From contig NC_063013.1 of NCBI RefSeq assembly GCF_020509005.1, positions 5,890,001 to 5,954,000 of the forward strand: a stretch of DNA of 64,000 nt, read 5' to 3'. The position numbers were made by a program, and so were the translations under genes. The stretch is from Fulvia fulva (taxonomy: Eukaryota; Ascomycota; Dothideomycetes; Mycosphaerellales; Mycosphaerellaceae). Shown in pieces: positions 10,601 through 20,884 of this stretch (its first letter is position 1; each line of letters starts with the position of its first letter). The notes beneath the pieces are model-generated. The model searched no databases. It had not been told where the DNA came from and worked only from the letters and a program-made list of their open reading frames with translations.

Positions 10601-11529
10601 TTCTGAAATCGTTGCTGCAGTGCCGGCGGGGTCAGTGGAGGATCAGGTGAAGCACCATCGTCATTCTCAGTCGTAGTGGCCGATCCAGCATGGCCATTTG
10701 TCGTGCGAGTCGCGCCATCTTCGGCAACAGCCTGTCGTCCTTCGGTCTTCGCGGACTTTGATCCAAGAATATCCCAAGCGAAGGTCTTAACGAAGAGCAC
10801 CACCAGTGGCAAGTTGACGTGTTCGCGGTCCTGGCCAAGCATGTCCTTTAGCACTTCCAGCGGGAACGGCTCCGGATCCGCAGTGTCTGACCTCGTCCCA
10901 TTTGTCTTAGGCTTGACTGTGCCTTCTGCAGCCTTGGCTCTCCCTGCCTCCGCAGGCTGCACCACATCTTCCAGGCTCTTCAACACACCGACGAGCCACA
11001 ACTCCGTCGCAACACGTAGCAGTACCCGCTGTCGCGCAATGCGCTCTTTTTCCTCCCGCTCCCGTACATCGGTGGCCAAGGCCTTGAGCTGTGCTTTGTC
11101 CGGCGTAGCCAGTCCTCGTCCGACATACCACCCTAGATAGCACGTGAACTCTTCTGGACCGAATCGTTGGTGTAGCGCACTTAGCACTTCGACTCCAGCA
11201 GCGATGTCGCCAACAACCTTAAGCTTGGTGATTCCCTCGTAGCAGGCGGAAATGATCTCGGCCAGGTATTTGTGCAGAGATAGCGATCGGATCTCTTGTA
11301 GGAAGATGCCGACGTTGGCTGCGGTGAGCGCCGTGCGCAGGCGTTTGATGAAGGCAGTGTTCTTTTTTAGGTTGGAATCCAGCGAGCCCTGCACAGGGAA
11401 GACGTCTCTTATGTGTCAATATCGTGGTGTCCAGGCCGCAATCAGATGTGCAATATCCTTACCTTGCTCTCCATTCCACACCTTTTCATTCGCCTCTTTG
11501 AGGTCCCTACGGCGTCGGCGCTTCATCAT
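7646..11529 (-). CDS. NMD2: Nonsense-mediated mRNA decay factor UPF2/Nmd2
   Basis: Three exons, 11529-11463, 11405-8281 and 8227-7646, give 1257 residues. The first intron's acceptor at 11406 restores the family-like junction GEQDVFPVQGSLDSNLKKN. A second possible acceptor 17 bp further on (CAG at 11390) would break frame. The last intron (8280-8228) has an unusual GTCTGT donor but rejoins KKGNRQQ to TRSIDLPSDSSFAVAM, a conserved UPF2 region. Domains are MIF4G-1 (about 30-300), MIF4G-2 (about 463-656) and MIF4G-3 (about 670-875), then an acidic Asp/Glu tract (about 912-972) and a C-terminal UPF1-binding region (about 980-1110, with KFDRKPMFDVPLP and RIKNLVLNYDL). UPF2 bridges UPF1 and UPF3 in the cytoplasm and stimulates UPF1 helicase during decay of transcripts with premature stops. 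Length and order fit the family. Exon 1 is short and Arg-rich (MMKRRRRRDLKEANEKVW). Confidence 0.96.
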
Positions 11530-12001
11530 GTGTGTGTCATATGCGCGCTCTCCCACACATGTAAGTGCCGGCAATCGCGCCGGGTGTAGGTCCGTATGGT
11601 CCGTTTCAGCGATCGGGCATTAGGACGAAGTGGGTGTGACAAGCTCGGTCTCTTCGAGCCTGCATCGCAGTTATGCTGGAGGTGTCAACGGTGTTGTGTA
11701 TAGCAGGTCGTTGTCGTGGCCATTTACTCTCGCTGCGGCTCGTATGTAGAACGCACTACGGACGACCGTTAGCGACTTCTGTGCAACAACTCAAAATAGC
11801 AACAGCGGCGCCGGACAAGGCCCGGTGCTATACTCTATCTAGATATATATCGATAAGGTAAAGGTAGAAACATACTATACATTACTTTGCAATTACTTAT
11901 AGAATATATAGAAATTTATAAAGTTAACTAAGTAATAACTTATTAGTTAGAGTATTAAGTTAAATTTTAACTAGTTATAGTTTCTAATGACTATAATTTC
12001 A
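11530..12001. other. UPF2 upstream region and RIP boundary
   Basis: The first 290 bp have normal island composition and should contain the UPF2 promoter. From about 11,820 onward the sequence becomes A/T- and TpA-rich without a recognisable element. A 62-codon plus-strand frame at 11673-11861 crosses this border and is not credible as a gene. Confidence 0.5.
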
Positions 12002-12006
12002 GTTAC

Positions 12007-12241
12007 TGTTGAACAGGTACGGGTGGATGGCAGCGGAGTGGAGTAAGAGATCAATCTTCAACTGACTAATAGTACGAGTATATAGCAATATATTAGGAAC
12101 TAATATGTTAATTATGTTAGATATCTATCGAAGCTAAAGGGAAGAGAAGGTATCTCCCTACAAGCTGAGTCATCGTAGATGCCTCAGGCTGCCAGATCAC
12201 TTCCTAATTGTTGACTCCCTTTAAGATACTATATCTTAATA
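12007..12241 (-). mobile_element. Solo LTR, copia-type family C2
   Basis: A 235-bp LTR in minus orientation, running from TGTTGAACAGG to CTTAATA (a RIP-altered end). It is flanked by a perfect 5-bp duplication, GTTAC, at 12,002-12,006 and 12,242-12,246. It is a diverged inverted copy of the LTR at 13,511-13,745, which has exactly the same length. It is visibly less RIP-mutated than that copy, keeping many CA and TG dinucleotides. Confidence 0.85.
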
Positions 12242-12300
12242 GTTACCTTACTTAGATCTTTATAAAGGATAACTAATACTTAATAGACTTAAACTTTATA

Positions 12301-13433
12301 ATATGCTTTACTACCGAGCGGGCTATACTACCGAGCGGGCTACTTTTACTAAGAACTGTACTACTTCTACTTTAATTACGACGGTATCTTAATATAACGA
12401 TATCCTATAGAATCGTTACTAGGAGGACAATTCCTCTTCAGATTCTTCGCTATCTAGCGAGTCTACTTAATAGGTGTATACGTTATGCTCTAACTCGCTA
12501 TATCGCTTATAGTGTCGTAGCCTTAGTACTAGCCGAACACTATCTAGCGACTCTCTACTTACTTCCTACCTCCTAGTATCCTCTAGAGGTATTGATTACG
12601 ACGCCTTATCGAAGGTTAGAGACCCTCTAGACTAAATGTACTTGCGCTTTCGTGCTTCCCGCTATATAAGGGCCTCGTTAGACTTACGTAACTTACTAAT
12701 CTCGCTTCGTATAAGAGCTATCTAATATACTATCTCTCTACTCCCTCTATATTACCCTATTAAACGACCTTACTCTTTCTACTACGCCTTTCTAAACCCG
12801 TAACGACGCTCTAAGACGTAATGACACCTATTATAAACCCTGTCTCGTCGAAGTTGTAGGTGTCCTAGTTAAGGATGCTATACTTCTCCTTTATATTACG
12901 TATAAGTAAGAACTACTTCCCGATAACGTCTAGATCTTCTATTAGGGCTCGCTAAAGATCGTATCTATATATTATACGAACCTTTAGCTCACGATGCCGC
13001 CTAATAAACCTGTCTATCTAATTAAGACTAGCGGGCTTAAGACTCTTCTCTTATAGTAATAAATCGGCTATTGCTCGTATACTAGCCTTTAATAGCGGGA
13101 AACCTCTAAGATCTAGCTCGAGTATATACTTAAGTATCACCCTCTCTTCTAGCTCTTTAAGCTTCTTCGAAGTGGGCTCGTAGTCACCCCGAGGAGGTCG
13201 TCTATTTAATCGATACCCTAGTATAGTTCGAGACGCGTCGTATACCTTTATAGTAAGTCGATTCGTAATTGTCGCGTCGCGTTTTATAGCCTAGATAGCT
13301 AAGGTTAGTTTGGCCTCGTTTAAAGACAAGATACGCTATAATAGTAGTTATATAGCTATATCTATAGAAGTAGTACAGTTCTTAGTAAAAGTGGCCCGCT
13401 CGGTAGTATAGCCCGCTCGGTAGTAAAGTACGT
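12301..13433 (-). mobile_element. Fot1/pogo-type element with internal deletion
   Basis: Both ends match the terminal repeats of the 1849-bp element at 50,490-52,338, in opposite orientation, and TA flanks both sides (12,299-12,300 and 13,434-13,435). The element is only 1133 bp. Relative to the full-length copy it lacks about 720 bp from the DDE catalytic region; the joint is near 12,750. The left end is RIP-altered (ATATGC for ACGTGC). The end carrying the doubled CCGAGCGGGCT motif lies here at the left, and TIR-like ends remain on both sides, so it was potentially mobilisable by a full-length relative. Confidence 0.88.
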
Positions 13434-13510
13434 TATTCTAAATATAGGGTAAAAACTTTAATTTTAATCTTATTTCTCGTACTTTAATTTTACTATCTTT
13501 ATATAATAAC

Positions 13511-13996
13511 TATTAAGATATAGCATCTTAAAGGGAGTCAACAATTAGGAAGTGATCTAGTAGCCTAAGGTATCTACGATAACTTAGCTTATAGGGAGAT
13601 ACCTTCTCTCCCCTTTAGCTAAGATAGACATCTAATACAATCAATATATTAGTTCCTAATATATTGCTATATACTCGTGCTATTAGTTAGTAGAAGATTA
13701 ATCTCTTACTCTACTCCGCTATTATTAATCCGTACCTATTTAATAGGTTATTAGCCCTAGTTTATATAGGAATAAGAGCAACCTATCTTAGTATAGGTTA
13801 CTTATATCCCTTACTATCGTAGTAGAAAACATCTAGGAATTAGAAGTCTACCCCGTCTATCCTATTAAGGAGCTCAGTTCGATACTAAGTAATAGGTAAC
13901 CTAGATAAGGACTCTATACGGCTTACTTAAAGCCAATCCCTTAAAGATACTCTATAGGTAGAACTATATCGAGATACTATTAAGAAGGACTTTAAG
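13511..13996 (+). mobile_element. Copia-type C2 LTR with downstream leader fragment
   Basis: A 235-bp LTR (13,511-13,745) begins TATTAAGATATAG, read as TGTTAAGATATAG after RIP, and ends CGTACCTATTTAATA. Directly after it comes GGTTATTAGCCC, in the position of a tRNA primer-binding site and similar to the corresponding site of the Copia element at 34,994. So this is a 5' LTR followed by about 250 bp of leader, cut off at the Fot1 fragment at 13,999. The rest of the element is not found adjacent. Confidence 0.75.
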
Positions 13997-13998
13997 TA

Positions 13999-14081
13999 AC
14001 GTACTTTACTACCGAGCGGGCTATACTACCGAGCGGGCTACTTTTACTAAGAACTATACTACTTCTACTTTAATTACGACA
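13999..14081 (-). mobile_element. Fot1/pogo terminal fragment
   Basis: 83 bp identical in structure to the doubled-motif end of the Fot1-type elements, preceded by TA at 13,997-13,998. It stops where TGTTACCG, the start of the Gypsy-like element, begins. The Gypsy element appears to have inserted into, or recombined with, a Fot1 copy. Confidence 0.8.
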
Positions 14082-14082
14082 G

Positions 14083-17000
14083 TGTTACCGTACCGGCGCA
14101 TATTTACTTAAACCCGCGGGTACGTACCTAGACCTCGCGCCCGCTAACTAATCCGACTAGCGGCTTAGCGCCCGTATATAACTCTCGCGCCCTTCGCGCC
14201 TCCCTTAGATAGAGCATCTATTCGACTTATACCTTACCCGACTACGTACTTATACCTACCTATAACACTTCGAATAGATTATTACTAACGTATAGAGAGA
14301 TACGAGAAGCTACATTCGGGAGATTATAGAGAAACCGCGATAGTATATAAGGAAGTACTAAGATTAGGTATCGTACTCGCTAAGTCGCACCTTAAAGTAG
14401 ATTATAGCTATTATAGTAATAATAGCGAGACAGACCGGCACCGGCGTACTAGGCGTAAGTATAGAGAATACTAATAGACGCGTTTATCGCGCGTCCCTTA
14501 ATAGATTATCCTTCTTTACCCTACTACCCGATAACGATAGTACGAACCCGGCGATATAGACTTAAGGACGTGAAGAGGATATCGTAAACAGGCTCCTCGA
14601 CGAGAATAACTAGTACTATAAGCAGTATAAGAAGGTGTTCGACTAACTTAAGGCGATTAAGGAAGAGGAGGTCGAGATAGAGCTAAACTTAGCTAACCTA
14701 TATAGGGCGGAGTTTATCGAGGATAAGATAGAAGATAAGGGTACTAAGGTACCGAGGAAGAGGAGGGTTACTATCGACAACTTCTAGGAAGCCTTCGACT
14801 CGTTAAACGGGTTAAATATAGACAAGTTTAAGAAGACGGTCAATAATCATCCCTAGTAGATCTATAAGATCCTCTATAACATCGAGTCTAATTACCGACG
14901 TACGTATAAACTTAATACTACGCTCGATATAGCTAACCGTATTAACCTCCGTAAGGCGTAAGATACTAAGGACTAGATAGACCGACTCGAGGATATAATC
15001 GATACGGAATAGGCAACTAGACAGTCCCTAGAAGAGGAGGTTACGCGACTAAAGGAGGAGCTCGCTAAGCGTAATAATACTATCGTTATCGACCTAGACG
15101 AGCTTACGAGGGCTAAAGATATAAAGAAGGTATATTATACGTAGTGTAAGGTAGCGGAGAGCAAGCTAGTAGAGACCGAGACTAAGCTCGTAGTAGCCGA
15201 GAAGCGTATTACTAAGCTTAAGAAGTTAGAGATAGACCGTGGCCGGTCTAAGAAAAAGTAAGACCTACTACCTTAGCGAACCGAGTCTAAAGAGTTACTA
15301 GAGCGTCGACAAAATAGAGGTAAACCTAATAAGAAGAAGTCGGACCCGGATTTATCGGACTTATTAGACGACGAGGACGACGGTAATAAGGGCTATAAGA
15401 ACAGTCGTAAGGGTAGGAAGAATCGCCCGAGTACCGACTTAGATAGCAACCCTATCTCCGTATATACGACTTACGACGCCGATATAACTACTAGTATCAA
15501 GTCCTCTAACGAGCTAAAGGCCCCTACTAAATTCGACCTAAAGAGCGACGATATTAAGTTCTAAGAGTAGTAGCGTACTACCGAAGCTAAGCTCTAAGCC
15601 TCGAAGTACCGTACTATAAAGGACTCCCTTTAGAACGTCTAGAGCTAGTTAAAGAACGGTATATAGACCTATATCGACTTAAAGATCCCTAGTCTTACTA
15701 AGTCTATAGAAGGTACGACTACTTAGTACGCTTCTATAGATAAGATAATAGAAGATCTAGCCCGGCGCTACGGTACCCGTAATGCCTATACTAATACTAT
15801 AACTAAGCTTAATAGTCTATAGTAGGGTAATAAGGAGAAGTTTAGTAACTTTTACCTATCCTTCTATAAGAACGCCGATATCGTTAACCTTAATAACGGC
15901 GCGAAGGAAAAGAAACTCGAGAAGGACTTCCTACTCCGTAAGTTAAACTCGCGCTACGACAACCGTATTATAAACGAGGACATAGTCAATATGACCCTTA
16001 AGCAAGTCGTGTCTACGCTATATAACTATAAGGACAAGTTTAAGGCGTTCGACCTTAAGTACGGTAAGACCGGTAATAGTAATAAGACCTAAGGTAATAA
16101 GAAGAGTACTAAGGGTAACGACGATAAGAAGGATACGGCTTCGGGTAGTAGCGGCAATAATACTAACCCGAACGCTAAGACTAAGTAGGCTAATCGACCT
16201 TAGGCATTTTAGTATATCTAACCTTTAGATACTACTCGCGCCTAGGAATATATCGATTAGAATCGGTGCTTAAAATGCGAATAAGAAGGTTACCGCCGTA
16301 TAGATACCGATTAGTACCCCCTTCGAGATGTCGCCCGCCGCCTATTTACACTAGGCTATAACCTAAGTAATAAACGCCGTAACAGTAGTAATAGTAGTAA
16401 CGCTAATAACACCGGCGGCACGGGAAACGCCTAGTCTACTCCGTAGGCGCAATACGTAGTAGACCGTACGGTTTAGAGTTACGAGAAAACGAGAAAAAGT
16501 ATAAATATAAATATAAACCTCCTAAGGGAGGCAAGGTTCTAAGTATATCGGTATACTCCCTACTAGCTATAAACTACTCTATAGATAAACATAATCCGGT
16601 AATAGCTTCTTATCTAGTTATACTATATATAGTAAATAGAAAGATCCCTACTTAAACCCTTTATAATAGATAGATAGATAGATAGATTTGTCATTCCCCT
16701 ATTCTAGGACCCTATTCGGCCTATAAAGGTATATATCTATTGTTATATATAAAGGGAAACCCGAATAGGTGAAAACCCTTCCTACCCCTAACTACTCCTT
16801 ATCTAGATTAGCTTTCCCTCTAAACGTGCGTAGTCTATGTCACTACCCCGTTAGCCCCCGCTCCTAGCCGGTCTTCTCGCGCTACGTCGTACCCTCTCTT
16901 CCTATACTACTCCTACTAGACGGTACTGTTCTAGCTAGCCCTTCTCTAGTATCTAGTTCGTAATACGCCGTAGGTCCTTAGCGTTATTAAGAAGTGCCCT

Positions 17001-20000
17001 AATCGTCTAGTTCCTCGCCTTTACTATCTACTCCCCCCTTCCTAGTAACTACCTCGGATAGACGAGGAGTACGTACCGTACGTTCTAGGAGCAATAGCCG
17101 TAGGGGTAGCTAGTATTTGTATATCCTAGAACCTTCCTCTATAATAGGTACCCCTAGAGGCCGATGTGTTCGCTTCGTAGTTAGGTTACTATACTACTCT
17201 ATACCCTCGTAAGGCGGTAGTAGATAAGCTTCGGGGGGTACTTAACCGCGGATTTCGTAGCTAACTATTCCTTAGGTTATCCCGCTAGCTAAGGGCGTCT
17301 ACTATACCCTACACCCTAGTTATTCTACCTCTCTTTCTATAGTTACTCTATAAACGACTTCTTACCTTCCTACCGTATTACTAGCTATTCGTCCCTTACC
17401 CGGTAGTTCGGCTCGTTTCCGGGTCGAATGCCCTTATACGCTAGTACTAATTCGCGGGCCCTTACGACTATACTAGCGATAACCTTCTATACTAGGTACT
17501 GTGCCGACTTGCCTAAGTAGGAGGTCCGTAGTCCCTAGATATATAGGTCGATCGGCGGTATAGCGGTCTCGTACTTAAGTATCCTTATTAGTATCGACTT
17601 ATATACCCCGGTAACCTTCCTTAGGTATTAGTTTTAGATCTTCGCTAGCGGCGCGACGAGTCCCTTCGATAGGTAGGCCCTCTTACCTAAGGACTATACT
17701 TAGCTACTATAGGTAAGGACTAGCCGTATAATAGCCGTATATAGGAGTCGTAACTACCGAAAGTCCGCCCCCTATATAGACGTAGTAAGCCTCTAGTATA
17801 ATGCTATATTCTATTTAGCTTTCCGTAATATTACCTATACGTACTTCCTCTACCGTAGCGCCGGGTCTACCTATAGTCCGAGGATCCTAAGCCAATTTGC
17901 CGGGTTAGTCGTATACCCCTATATCTAGATAGAAGCTTATATATTATAGAACCGTAGCCGGCGCGTAAAGTGTATTAGATTGTACTTTTCTAGGGCAAAC
18001 CGAGCCCCGTACCTCCTAGCCTAGTCCTCGTAGATCTTGTGCTTCTCTTCTAGTAGCCTATAGTTCTCCTTAGTTAAGGAAGACTACGCTAGGATGTTTA
18101 TGTCGTCTACGAAGCCGCTCGTAGCGGTGTTCTAGGATTCTAGGGCTAGGAGTAGCGTCGCTATAAAGAAGAGGAATAGAATAGGTACTAGCGTTAAGCC
18201 TTACGGGAACCCTTTATAATAATAGTACTAACTCTACGTACTTTAATATCGACTTTACGTATAAGAACAACCTTAATATAATATAGCTACCTAATCTGTT
18301 AGGGCTAATATTAGTAGATAGCCGACCTACTAGTAACCTTATTACTTATAGAATAACGGCATAGATTTAGATCGGTAACTACGTAGAGACTAGGTCTAGC
18401 TACTACGTATTACTAGAATACGATATAGTCCTCGGCCGTCCCTAGTACGACGAGCATTAACCTACGTTCTACTATACGTTAGGAACTATAACCCTATTCT
18501 TACTATATTGTCGATAGAACTATATACTCGGAACTGAACTAGTATACGTATAGTCTATTAACGACAAGGGTATTATACTAAGAGGCGTTCTTTAGACCGA
18601 GATACTAGTACTCGAGAGTTCGCGGCCTTAAGCCCTATCTAATTACGCTAAACCCTACGTAGAGAATAAATACGAACCTATAGTAGTAAAGGAGACGTAT
18701 ACGACGAAGGTAGTAATACGACATACCGTCGATACCTACGATAAACCGGAAGCGTCTTACTACGTCCGCTAGCTACTACCCGCTAATAGGGTTGAAATAC
18801 TTAAGCGCCTAGCGCGTCGAACGAAGAAAGAACTAAAGGTCGAGACTAAGCCGGAGATCGATATCAAGCCTATTAATACAGAAGTACTTCGGCGTATAAG
18901 CCGGAGGAAGGGCTATAAAGTATATATTATATAGATATTTAACCCGAAAGAAAATCCTAATAAGTAAGTCGCGCGAGACCCGCTATCCGCGTATATACTA
19001 AAGGCTTTCGGTATAAGAGCGAAGCCTATACTAGGAGGTAGCGCGGCGATGTTAGTAGATACTAATACTTATAAAAACATAGATAGATAGGAGGAACCCT
19101 AGGGTAACTATACCTAGCGGCAACTTAACGCCTCTACTATATTAGCTAACAACTATTAACGTTTTATAAACGGTAAGGACAAAGACTAGGATCCTATCCC
19201 TTTATTACTAGTAGAGTTTAGGGAAATAGCTAGGCTATTTAGCCGTAAGGAAGTAGATAAGGTCCTACCGCGTCGGCCTAGCGTAGACTATAAGATTAAG
19301 CTAAAGAATAGTTAGACACCGCTATTTCGAAGACTATACTCCTTCTCTATTCGAGAGAACGAGGTGATTAAGAAGTAGATCGACGACTAACTTAAGAAAG
19401 GTTTTATTTAGAGAAGCGTGTTACTAGTAGTAGTACCTATTCTAGTAGTTGAAAAGCCGGGTAGAGGGCTACGGGTATACGTAGACTATAGAGCTCTAAA
19501 CGCGCTTACGACGAAGAGTCGCTACCCGATTCTACTATTTTAAGAGACCTTAGATCGTATTACTAGCGCGTAATAGTTTACTAAACTAGATGTTATCGCT
19601 ACGTTCAATCGCATCCGTATTATAGTAGGAGACGAGTAGAAAACAGCCTTTACTACTAGATATAGGTAGTTTAAGTACGTAGTTATGCCTTTTGGACTAT
19701 ACAATATACTAGGAACGTTTTAGTTATTTATAAACGATATACTAAGGGAGTTTCTAGATGACTTCGTGTTATATTACCTTAATAACGCACTTGTCTTTAG
19801 TAAGACAAGAGAAGAGTATGTCTAATATATCCTAAAGGTCCTACGAAAGCTAGATACCGCCGGGCTCTAGTTAGATATTAACAAATACAAGTTCTTTAGA
19901 CACGAGACTACGTATCTAGGTGTTATTATCATAAATAAGGGCATTAAGATAGACCTAGCTAAGATTAAATGCGTTAAGAATTGGCCTATACCCGTAAATA

Positions 20001-20884
20001 TTACCGACATCTTGTCGTTTATAGGGTTTACTAACTTCTACCGTAGGTTTATTAAGGATTTTAGTAAGATCTACTTGCCTATACCGAAGCTTACGAGGAA
20101 GAATATTCTATAGGACTGGTCTCTAGTATATCAATAGGCGTTCGAGGCATTAAAGTAAGTATTTATCGATACGCCTACCTTAAAATACTTCTACCTAGGG
20201 CGAGAGACTATTCTAGAAACAGATGCCTTAGATTACGTAATAGTAGTAGTACTCTTATAACGTAACGAGCGAGGAGCGTGATATCCTATCGCTTATATAT
20301 CTAAGAAGATAGATCCCTAGTAATATAACTACGATATCTACGATAAGGAGCTCCTAGCTATTATATAAGCTTTCGAGGAATAGCGACCGGAGCTAACTAT
20401 TAACGAATACGGTACCGACAATTATAAGAATCTACTAGACCCGGAATCTAAGGATAAGCCGACGCTTATATACTCCGATTATAAGAACCTCGAATAGTTT
20501 ATAAGCACGAAGTAATTGAACCGTAGATAAGCTCGCTAGGCCGAGTTTCTCTCGTAGTTCTTCTTTAAGATCGTCTATAGGCTAGGAGTTTAAGGTACTA
20601 AGCTAGACAGCTTAACCCGACGTTTATAGGACTTACCGAAGCCTAGAGACCTATATAACCTACGTAACTAATAGTAGCATTAGGTATTACTAGGCCTAGA
20701 TCGTATCCTAAACCTATTATCTACTAGAGTGTTATCGGTATATAATAATAACGTTAAAGTACTACCGCTACCGTATAGGCTCGTACGTATTAACGAACCC
20801 TACCGCCGATTAAGTATAAAGTCGAGTAGTAAGGTTGCCCTAAGCGAAGGTACCTATCTTCGAGGCTATATCCTACTATTAGGG
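14083..20884 (+). mobile_element. Ty3/Gypsy retrotransposon 1, RIP-dead, interrupted
   Basis: It begins TGTTACCGTACC, a plausible 5' LTR start; the LTR may run to about 14,270, but I could not pair it with a 3' copy. A gag-like region follows (about 14,560-16,480) with coiled-coil character and a zinc-knuckle relic near 16,265-16,300. The frame is interrupted at 16,669-18,207 by LINE A and resumes with a protease region (about 18,300-18,500). Reverse transcriptase follows, recognisable near 19,440-19,830 ([18 protein letters not shown], a mutated YxDD box) and later FIGFTNFYRRFI. RNase H comes last (YSDYKNLE near 20,475). Every frame carries many TAG/TAA codons where Gln or Trp is expected. 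The right end near 20,880 is where LINE B begins, so integrase and 3' LTR are missing or unrecognised. Confidence 0.85.
16669..18207 (-). mobile_element. LINE family 1, copy A, 5'-truncated, inside Gypsy 1
   Basis: 1539 bp matching in reverse complement the 3' part of LINE B (about 24,190-25,741). It starts with a (GATA)n tail at 16,669. A 14-bp target-site duplication, AACCCTTTATAATA, lies at 16,655-16,668 and 18,208-18,221 in the Gypsy sequence. The truncated 5' end, the simple-sequence tail and the TSD together mark target-primed insertion. The reverse transcriptase FVDD box lies near 18,105 on the minus strand. All frames are broken by RIP. Confidence 0.9.

Noticed and set aside
14083..14270. 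Exact Gypsy 1 5' LTR boundaries
   Set aside because: The TGTTAC start is plausible, but no second copy was found to define the end, so the LTR is not called separately.
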